Of a stretch of DNA of 10,604 bases, positions 6,055 to 10,604 are shown piece by piece; positions within the stretch are counted from its first letter, which is position 1; each line of letters begins with the position of its first letter. The stretch is from JBBRHF01 sp038223055. Lineage in GTDB: Bacteria; Actinomycetota; Actinomycetes; JACCUZ01. The stretch is taken from contig JBBRHF010000153.1 in the NCBI GenBank assembly GCA_038223055.1, positions 1-10,604 of the forward strand, in the 5' to 3' direction. The notes under the pieces were generated by a model that was not told where the DNA came from, made no database searches, and was given only the letters and a program-made list of their open reading frames with translations. The position numbers and the translations under genes are program-made.

Positions 6055-7146
6055 GTGGTGACCGAGGCGAGCACCTCGTGGCCGCACCTGCTCGCCACGT
6101 TGCTGGCCGGTGCAGACCTGCCCGCGCAGGACACGGCGTGGGCGATGGAGCAGATCATGCTCGGCGAGGCGACCCCAGCCCAGGTGGCGGGGTTCGTCGT
6201 CGCGTTGCGGGCCAAGGGGGAGGCGCCCGGCGAGGTAGCAGGGCTGGTCGCGGCGATGTTGGCCCACGCCCAGCGGATCACGGTCACGGGCCCGGTCGTG
6301 GACACCTGCGGCACCGGTGGTGACCGCGCGCACACGGTGAATCTCTCCACGATGTCGGCGATCGTCGTCGCCGGCACCGGAGCGCGCGTCGTCAAGCATG
6401 GCAACCGGGCGGCATCTTCGGCGTGCGGGTCGGCGGACCTGCTCGAGCAACTCGGAGTCGTCGTCGATCTCGACCCCTCCCTCATCGCGGCGTGCGTCGA
6501 CCAGGCCGGCATCGCCTTCTGCTTCGCGCCGCGCTTCCATCCCGCCCTGCGGCATGCGGCCGGACCGCGGCGCGAGCTCGGCGTGGCGACCGTCTTCAAC
6601 TTCCTCGGTCCGCTGGCCAACCCGGCCCAGCCGGGGCACCAGGCCGTCGGGGTGGCTGATGCCAGGATGGCGGGCGTCATGGCCGAAGTGCTGGCCGCTC
6701 GCGGGGTGTCGGCGCTCGTGTTTCGCGGCGAGGACGGTCTCGACGAGCTGACCACGACGGACGCGTCCCGCGTGTGGGTTGTGCGTGACGGCGCCGTTGC
6801 CCAGACGTCGGTGCACCCCGACGACGTCGGCCTTCGGGTCGCCACGCTCGAGGACTTGCGCGGGGCCGACGCGCCGCACAACGCTGAGGTAACCCGGCGG
6901 GTGTTGGCCGGGGAACCGGGGCCGGTGCGCGACGCCGTACTGCTCAACGCAGCCGCCGCCCTCGTGTCACTGTCCTGGGACGATCGGCCCCTGCCCGAGC
7001 AGCTGTCCTCGGCGATGGCCGACGCGGCGCAGGCGATCGACTCCGGTGCGGCGAAGGAGTCGCTGCGCCGCTGGGTCGACGCGAGCCAGGACCTCGCCGC
7101 CCGGCACGGGCGGGGGCCGGCAACTGGCGGCGGAGCGGGCCGGTAA
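6055..7146 (+). CDS. trpD: Anthranilate phosphoribosyltransferase
   Basis: 363-residue TrpD joins anthranilate to PRPP to give phosphoribosyl-anthranilate, the second committed step of tryptophan synthesis, in the cytoplasm. The PRPP/Mg site is visible as DTCGTGGD (83-90) and VNLST (95-99). KHGNRAASS (114-122) and GSADLLEQLG (125-134) follow, with FAPRFHPALRHAAGPRRELG and FNFLGPLANPAQ further on; all are family signatures and the order is complete. Two adjacent GTG codons (6055, 6058) can start the protein and the choice changes one residue; only 4 bp separate it from the receiver-like gene. No other trp gene is in the window, so trpD stands apart from the trp operon, as it does in other actinomycetes near the qcr genes. 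Its stop codon lies in the loop of a terminator-like hairpin. The acidic/Gly-rich C-terminal tail is not a conserved part. Confidence 0.95.
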   Translation: MVTEASTSWPHLLATLLAGADLPAQDTAWAMEQIMLGEATPAQVAGFVVALRAKGEAPGEVAGLVAAMLAHAQRITVTGPVVDTCGTGGDRAHTVNLSTMSAIVVAGTGARVVKHGNRAASSACGSADLLEQLGVVVDLDPSLIAACVDQAGIAFCFAPRFHPALRHAAGPRRELGVATVFNFLGPLANPAQPGHQAVGVADARMAGVMAEVLAARGVSALVFRGEDGLDELTTTDASRVWVVRDGAVAQTSVHPDDVGLRVATLEDLRGADAPHNAEVTRRVLAGEPGPVRDAVLLNAAAALVSLSWDDRPLPEQLSSAMADAAQAIDSGAAKESLRRWVDASQDLAARHGRGPATGGGAGR

Positions 7147-7162
7147 CGTCCCGCTCCGCCGC
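7127..7162 (+). terminator. Hairpin terminator overlapping the trpD stop codon
   Basis: GCGGCGGAGCGGG (7127-7139) pairs perfectly over 13 bp with CCCGCTCCGCCGC (7150-7162). The 10-nt loop CCGGTAACGT holds the TAA stop of trpD (7144-7146). No U-run follows, which is common for actinobacterial hairpin terminators. A 12-bp palindrome CCGCAATTGCGG (7159-7170) overlaps the right arm and could form a competing fold. Confidence 0.7.
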
Positions 7163-7543
7163 AATTGCGGGATCTCCGCCCCCGTCGCTGCAGAGGAGGC
7201 TGGTGGGACCCGTGTGTTGGGTCAGAGCCAGAGCGATGGCGACGATCAGCGACGGTGGCCACCGGGAACGGCTCGGGGGGCCGCCTCCCGAGGTGGAACA
7301 CATCCCTCCGAGGCGTCGACGCCTTGTCCGGCTCACTTTCGCGTTGGTAGGCACGCGACATCTCACATGACGGTCGAGGATGTCTCGTATGCCGAGCCGA
7401 CCAGGCGACCGGACCAGATGCGCCCCTTGATGAGGAGTTGGCGGAGTGGTTGCGGCCCGCGCCGTCGCTAACCACACCATCCAGTCGACGGTCGCACCCC
7501 GGATCCGCAGAAGATCGGCGCATGGGCCGGCAGGGCACGTCTG

Positions 7544-7581
7544 CTGTTGCGCTGCCGGCAACAATGGCGGCAGCGCAACAG
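7544..7581. repeat. Perfect inverted repeat with 14-bp stem
   Basis: CTGTTGCGCTGCCG (7544-7557) pairs with CGGCAGCGCAACAG (7568-7581) around a 10-nt loop. It does not lie next to a gene end: the nearest is trpD, about 400 bp upstream, so an ordinary terminator role is not obvious. Confidence 0.85.
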
Positions 7582-7608
7582 GCGGTGGCCTGGTCGGGTG
7601 GGCGCCGA

Positions 7609-7706
7609 GATCACCCGCCAGCCGATTCGGCACGGTCGGCCCGCCATCCGACTCGGCACGATCACCCGCGACCGACCGACCGACCCGACCCGACCCGACC
7701 CGACCC
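7609..7706. repeat. Direct repeats followed by a GACC/GACCC tandem tract
   Basis: GATCACCCGC occurs at 7609-7618 and 7660-7669. Between them CCGATTCGGCACGGTC (7622-7637) recurs with two changes at 7648-7663. Then come three GACC units (7670-7681) and five GACCC units (7682-7706). No coding role is apparent. The tract ends 14 bp before the convergent-side terminator hairpin. Confidence 0.8.
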
Positions 7707-7720
7707 CCAAGCGTTGACTC

Positions 7721-7749
7721 CGCCCGGGCGGGTACAACCCGCCCGGGCG
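7721..7749 (-). terminator. Hairpin terminator of the nuclease/Lrp-domain pair
   Basis: CGCCCGGGCGGG (7721-7732) and CCCGCCCGGGCG (7738-7749) form a perfect 12-bp stem, 13 with the T-A pair at the loop edge, closing on TACAA. It lies 15 bp beyond the stop of the Lrp-like gene on the minus strand. No T-run follows on either strand, so it may act in both directions between the convergent operons. Confidence 0.75.
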
Positions 7750-7764
7750 CCAACTCGTTGACAG

Positions 7765-8052
7765 CTAGTCGGGGTCCTCGACGCCGAGGGCGAACGCCGA
7801 TTCGAGGTCGTGTCTGGAATAGGTGCGGAAGGCGATGTGGGTGTCGGTGCCGCGGACGCCTTCGACCTTGCTCAATCGGTCGGCGATCACGTCGGCGAGC
7901 GCGTCGTGCTCGCGCACCCTGACCATGGCCACGAGGTCGACGCCGCCGGTGACCGAGTAGACCTCGCTGACCCCGTCGAGGGCGGCGATCGCCTCGGCGA
8001 CCTCGGGGATGCGGTGAGGGTCGGCGTGCACCAGAACAATGGCGGTGATCAC
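7765..8052 (-). CDS. Stand-alone Lrp/AsnC ligand-binding (RAM) domain protein
   Basis: 95 residues corresponding only to the C-terminal effector-binding and oligomerisation half of Lrp/AsnC regulators; there is no helix-turn-helix. It opens with AIVLVHADP, followed by a helix and then VSEVYSVTGGVDLVAMVRV (28-46), the family strand-turn with G36 and D39. The end includes GVRGTDTHIAFRTY. Such single-domain forms are usually dimers or larger rings that bind amino acids and may partner full-length regulators; the ligand here is unknown. The start is GTG 8052, 9 bp after the stop of the nuclease gene on the same strand, so the two are probably co-transcribed; the Shine-Dalgarno is weak. A perfect hairpin follows the stop. 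Nearness to trpD invites, but does not prove, a link to amino-acid sensing. Confidence 0.9.
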   Translation of the reverse strand: MITAIVLVHADPHRIPEVAEAIAALDGVSEVYSVTGGVDLVAMVRVREHDALADVIADRLSKVEGVRGTDTHIAFRTYSRHDLESAFALGVEDPD

Positions 8053-8061
8053 TCAGGAAGG

Positions 8062-9864
8062 CTACCCGGCGATGCGGCTGACCGCTCCGGCCGGCCGGTG
8101 CGACGTGCGCAGGTCGCGGCGCAGTCCGAACCAGGGCGACCTGGGGCCGCCGTCCGTGTCGGCGGAATCGGCGGCATCGGCCCAGAAGCGCACGCCGCCC
8201 GCCCCGAATGCCGGGCTGGCCCATTCGCCCTCGAGCTCGATCAGCCGGACACCGGGCTGCTCCAGCCAGCGCAGCACGCACTCGGTCTCCTCCGCGGTGG
8301 CCGCCGGAGTGGGACCGGCTCCGGGGACGACGACCTCGGCGGCGGCGAGCAGACTGGCGGCGAGCGCCCTCGGGTCTGCGCCTCTGGCGGCGACGCCGGT
8401 GCTGACGAGGCGGCCGTGTCGGGTGACGACGATCTCCCAGCCGCCGCTGTCGAGCAGCCGGCCGGCCACCAGGAGGGCGCAGCCGGTCAGCGCCGCGAGT
8501 CGTTGCACCCGGGCGGCGGCGCGGACGAACGCGGCCAGCCGGTCGCGGTGGCCTGCGGCGTCCTCAAACCGCTCGGCCTCGGCGAGCGCCCGCACCCGGC
8601 GGCTGAGCGCGTCCACGATCGGGCGAACGTCCGCCAGCATCGCCGACCGAGCGGCCGCGACGTGCCCGGCGTAGTCCGCCACCGTCTCCTTGCCCTCGCA
8701 GGGCGCGTTGCACCGGCCCATCTCAAAGAGGACGCACGCGCTGCCGGTGCCCTGCTGCGTCACCGGCGAGGTGCACTGGCGCAGGGGAAACGCCTCGTGC
8801 ATGGCGGCCGTCGCGAGCTCGACCTGACGGGAGGACGAGAAAGGGCCGAGATAGGCCGCCCCGTCGTCCTTGAGCTGGCGAACCCGCGACAGCCGCGGAA
8901 ACGGCTCGACGGTGAGCTTGAGCCACCAGGCCCGCTCCGGGAAGCGCGAGCGGCGGTTGTAGCGCGGCTTGTGGGCGGCGATCAGGCGCAGCTCGCGGAC
9001 CTCGGCCTCCAGCGGGGTGGCGCACACGATGGGCCGCACCGAGGTCGCCAACCCGACCATCTCGGCCATCCGACCACGGGTCTCGGCGGCCGTGAAGTAG
9101 GTGCGCACCCGCGAGCGGAGGTCCGTGGACTTGCCGACGTAGAGCACCTCGCCGCGCTCGTCGGTGAACAGGTAGACACCCGGGGCGTGGGGCAGCGACT
9201 CGGCCAGATGTCGCTTGCGGCGCTGCTCGGGCGTGACCCGCGAAGAAAAGGTGGCGAGCTCCTCGAGCGAGCGCACCCCGATGTTGCCTAGGCGCTCGAG
9301 CAGCCCGTGGAGCACGTCGACGGTCGCTCGCGCGTCGGACAGGGCCCGGTGGTTGGGAGCCGTCGTCGAACGGAACAGCCGGGCCAGGGACGCGAGCTTG
9401 CAGTTGGGCGCCTCGTCGCGGGTGATCAGCTGGCGGGCGATGCGTGCCGTGTCGAGCACGCGGTTGCCCGGCCACGCCTGGTCGTGGGCAGCGCAGGCCG
9501 CCTTGAGGAAGCCGATGTCGAAGGGCGCATTGTGGGCCACCAAAACGGTGTCGTGCGCGAACTCCAAGAACGCCGGCAGGACGGTTGGGAGCCGGGGCGC
9601 GCCGGCGACCATAGAGTCGGTGATGCCGGTCAGCACGGCGATGAACGCAGGGATGGGGGACCCGGGGTTGACCAGGGTCTGGAACTCGCCCAGGACCTCG
9701 CCGGCGCGCACCTTGACGGCGCCGATCTCGGTGATCTCACTGGACGTGGGGGAGCCTCCGGTGGTCTCGAGGTCGACCACGACGAAGGTCACCTCGTACA
9801 GCGGTGTCCCGAGCTCGTCGAAACTGGCCTGCACGAGGCGCGCCTTCTGGTCGGGTACTCCCAT
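8062..9864 (-). CDS. DEDDh 3'-5' exonuclease fused to a GIY-YIG/UvrC-like region
   Basis: 600 residues in two functional parts. Residues about 25-190 are a DnaQ-type exonuclease: VVDLETTGG supplies D31 and E33, VAHNAPFDIGFL D116, and HRALSDARATVD H172 and D177, so the DEDDh catalytic set is complete. Residues about 225-305 are a GIY-YIG nuclease module as in UvrC: PGVYLF (Y231), VLYVGKSTDLRSR (Y242, R250) and EVRELRLIAAHKPRYN, whose E291 aligns with the catalytic Glu. A Cys-rich MGRCNAPCEG segment and a UVR-like helix (RFEDAAGHRDRL) follow. The UvrC C-terminal RNase H-like and helix-hairpin-helix domains are absent. It resembles mycobacterial Rv2191 and is probably an accessory DNA-repair nuclease, whose substrate I cannot infer. 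The start at ATG 9864 has only GGAG at 2 nt, but a TACGGT hexamer ends 7 nt upstream, suggesting a leaderless mRNA. Confidence 0.93.
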   Translation of the reverse strand: MGVPDQKARLVQASFDELGTPLYEVTFVVVDLETTGGSPTSSEITEIGAVKVRAGEVLGEFQTLVNPGSPIPAFIAVLTGITDSMVAGAPRLPTVLPAFLEFAHDTVLVAHNAPFDIGFLKAACAAHDQAWPGNRVLDTARIARQLITRDEAPNCKLASLARLFRSTTAPNHRALSDARATVDVLHGLLERLGNIGVRSLEELATFSSRVTPEQRRKRHLAESLPHAPGVYLFTDERGEVLYVGKSTDLRSRVRTYFTAAETRGRMAEMVGLATSVRPIVCATPLEAEVRELRLIAAHKPRYNRRSRFPERAWWLKLTVEPFPRLSRVRQLKDDGAAYLGPFSSSRQVELATAAMHEAFPLRQCTSPVTQQGTGSACVLFEMGRCNAPCEGKETVADYAGHVAAARSAMLADVRPIVDALSRRVRALAEAERFEDAAGHRDRLAAFVRAAARVQRLAALTGCALLVAGRLLDSGGWEIVVTRHGRLVSTGVAARGADPRALAASLLAAAEVVVPGAGPTPAATAEETECVLRWLEQPGVRLIELEGEWASPAFGAGGVRFWADAADSADTDGGPRSPWFGLRRDLRTSHRPAGAVSRIAG

Positions 9865-9871
9865 GGCTCCG

Positions 9872-9877
9872 ACCGTA
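9872..9877 (-). promoter_or_regulatory. Putative -10 element for the exonuclease/UvrC-like gene
   Basis: TACGGT on the minus strand fits TANNNT and ends 7 nt before the ATG at 9864. No -35 is obvious. The poorly spaced Shine-Dalgarno supports a leaderless message. The element overlaps the small inverted repeat GTAGG-TCCG-CCTAC (9875-9888). Confidence 0.4.
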
Positions 9878-9937
9878 GGTCCGCCTACCGACAAGCCCCC
9901 GGAGGCGCACCGCAGGCGGCGCGACCGGAAAGGCTCG

Positions 9938-9943
9938 TAGGCT
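9938..9943 (+). promoter_or_regulatory. Putative -10 element for the gene at 9950
   Basis: TAGGCT fits TANNNT and ends 6 nt before the ATG at 9950, with no Shine-Dalgarno at usable distance. It lies in the 85-bp divergent region shared with the exonuclease gene. No clear -35 is seen. Confidence 0.4.
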
Positions 9944-9949
9944 CGGGGC

Positions 9950-10604
9950 ATGTCTGCTGCGCTCCCGGTCGAGTCGGGTGACGCCGGTGGCCCGGGCGCC
10001 GACGGCGACCCCGGCGAGCATGGCGGCCCGCGTGACCCCGGCGGCCCGCGTGACCCCGGCGAGGCCGCCGTCCCAGAGTCATGGGAGGGTCCGCTGCCCG
10101 AAGCGGTGCGGCAACGGGTCGTGGGGTTTGCCTCCGAGGCGCTTGGTGTCCTGCCCGACGAGGAGGTGCCCGCTTCGCTCAAGCCGTTCCGTCGGTGGGC
10201 GCCCGCACGGCGTACCAGGCTCGCCGCCACCCATCTTGCCGCCGCCGTGGAGCACGACGTCACGTTTCGCCAACGAGTCGCCAAGCGAGTGGGAGAGGGG
10301 TCACCGGACCTGATCGCTGCGCTGGCAGCGGGGCGGCCACCAGCGGCTGCCGACCCGGTGGACGTGGCGGCGGCGGCCTACCTCGGGCGGACGCCGGGCT
10401 GGGTGGGGCTCGTCGGGGCGGCCGGGGCGGACCGGGCGCGGGCGACGTCTGCGGCCGAATCCGGCCTGGTCGCCGAGACCGTCGCACGGCTGCAGGAGTC
10501 GCTGTCGGCACTGCGGGCACAGGGCAGGGAGGAGCTGGCCCGGCTGCGCGCCGAGGTCGACGCGGCCCGCGCCGAGACGGCAGCGGTCCGCCGCGAGCTC
10601 CGCG
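9950..10604 (+). CDS. Probable NYN-domain (predicted RNase/RNA-binding) protein, N-terminal part (cut by window edge)
   Basis: 218 codons are present with no stop before the edge. The first 45 residues are a disordered Gly/Pro/Asp-rich tail containing GGPRDP twice. Then come LPEAVRQRVVGFASEALG, EVPASLKPFRRWAPARRTRL and FRQRVAKRVG, a helical segment I recognise from actinobacterial proteins annotated as NYN domain-containing, which sit near the UvrC-like nuclease. Residues about 176-218 are heptad-like and rich in Leu, Ala, Arg and Glu (ARLQESL, ELARLRAEVDAARAE), a likely coiled coil. In that family the NYN (PIN-like) nuclease domain follows the coiled coil and would lie beyond the window, so the catalytic part cannot be checked here. 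The start is ATG 9950; TAGGCT 6 nt upstream suggests a leaderless mRNA. A different helical/coiled-coil protein remains possible. Confidence 0.65.
   Translation, partial: MSAALPVESGDAGGPGADGDPGEHGGPRDPGGPRDPGEAAVPESWEGPLPEAVRQRVVGFASEALGVLPDEEVPASLKPFRRWAPARRTRLAATHLAAAVEHDVTFRQRVAKRVGEGSPDLIAALAAGRPPAAADPVDVAAAAYLGRTPGWVGLVGAAGADRARATSAAESGLVAETVARLQESLSALRAQGREELARLRAEVDAARAETAAVRRELR
10022..10057. repeat. 18-bp direct tandem repeat, two perfect copies
   Basis: GGCGGCCCGCGTGACCCC at 10022-10039 is repeated exactly at 10040-10057. In the reading frame of the gene at 9950 each copy encodes Gly-Gly-Pro-Arg-Asp-Pro in the disordered N-terminal tail. Confidence 0.92.

Larger units (their letters stand above)
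7163..7720. other. Non-coding, repeat-rich interval between two convergent operons
   Basis: About 560 bp with no gene I can support. Open frames exist on both strands but have low-complexity Arg/Pro/Ser-rich translations, no family motif and no good ribosome site, and several run through the flanking hairpins or neighbouring genes. The interval holds a 14-bp stem inverted repeat (7544-7581), imperfect direct repeats (7609-7669), a GACC/GACCC tandem tract (7670-7706), and a short GACATC...GATGTC arrangement (7357-7384). I see no tRNA, riboswitch or CRISPR structure. It is long for a gap in this otherwise dense region and may be a decayed insertion or a small-RNA locus. Confidence 0.6.

Noticed and set aside
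7370..7471. 34-codon plus-strand frame beginning ATGACGGTCGAGG
   Set aside because: No ribosome site, no recognised family, and an Arg-rich end; not distinguishable from chance.
7430..7500. tRNA-like stretch (GGCGGAGTGGTTGCGGC...)
   Set aside because: It recalls a D-arm, but I could not pair an acceptor stem, anticodon arm or find a T-loop.
7438..7761. Possible small gene starting at TTG with AGGAG directly upstream
   Set aside because: AGGAG touches the start codon with no spacing, the translation becomes Asp-Pro-Arg repeats from the GACC tract, and the frame runs through the minus-strand terminator.
6944..8281. Long minus-strand open frame across the trpD end, the gap and the Lrp-like gene
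   Set aside because: It runs through two perfect hairpins and overlaps three recognised genes in the wrong frame; its composition is Arg/Pro-rich without domains.
7810..9291. Long plus-strand open frame opposite the Lrp-like and nuclease genes
   Set aside because: It crosses two well-supported minus-strand genes; its translation is low-complexity with no motif.
9865..10284. N-terminal extension of the nuclease by 140 residues
   Set aside because: It would run antisense through the divergent gene at 9950 and gives Ser/Gly/Pro-rich sequence. The ATG at 9864 fits the family's domain start and the promoter-like hexamer.

Overview
This window is high-GC DNA from an actinomycete (Actinomycetota). 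Three things point there: codons are strongly G/C-ended, GTG starts are common, and the cluster ctaE-qcrC-qcrA-qcrB is the actinobacterial cytochrome bcc-aa3 arrangement, with a di-haem QcrC and a three-helix Rieske protein. The neighbourhood (trpD, a DEDDh/UvrC-like nuclease, a stand-alone Lrp-type domain, a probable NYN-domain protein) also looks actinobacterial. I cannot name a genus from the sequence.

Layout. Positions 1-4612, minus strand, hold one compact respiratory operon read right to left: ctaE (cytochrome c oxidase subunit III), qcrC (di-haem cytochrome c), qcrA (Rieske Fe-S), qcrB (cytochrome b), then the N-terminal part of an NAD(P)-binding SDR/YbjT-like protein that runs off the left edge. 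Spacings are -4 to +17 bp, so the genes are very likely co-transcribed. Positions 4697-7146, plus strand and divergent, hold a second tight operon: a CtaG-like oxidase assembly protein, a small receiver-like protein, and trpD (anthranilate phosphoribosyltransferase). It ends in a perfect 13-bp hairpin whose loop contains the trpD stop codon. Positions 7163-7720 are a non-coding stretch with a strong internal inverted repeat and short tandem repeats. A 12-13-bp hairpin (7721-7749) then closes the minus-strand pair formed by a DEDDh exonuclease/GIY-YIG (UvrC-like) protein (8062-9864) and a stand-alone Lrp/AsnC ligand-binding domain (7765-8052). Divergent from these, at 9950, starts a protein that is probably an NYN-domain protein and runs off the right edge.

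How it fits together. CtaE, QcrA, QcrB and QcrC are subunits of the bcc-aa3 supercomplex, which carries electrons from menaquinol to oxygen. The divergent CtaG-like membrane protein probably assists oxidase assembly, so structural genes and an assembly factor share one 84-bp intergenic region. trpD sits outside any trp operon and appears to be carried by the assembly-factor transcript.

The most notable patterns are these. (i) -10-like hexamers end 6-7 nt before the start codons of all four operon-leading genes, suggesting leaderless transcripts. (ii) In-frame tandem repeats (15, 15 and 18 bp) encode low-complexity N-terminal tails in three proteins. (iii) The receiver-like protein keeps the acidic residues but has lost the conserved lysine. 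(iv) The gene-free 7163-7720 stretch is unusually rich in repeats. I did not find a clearly new defence or mobile system; most of the window is core metabolism and housekeeping.
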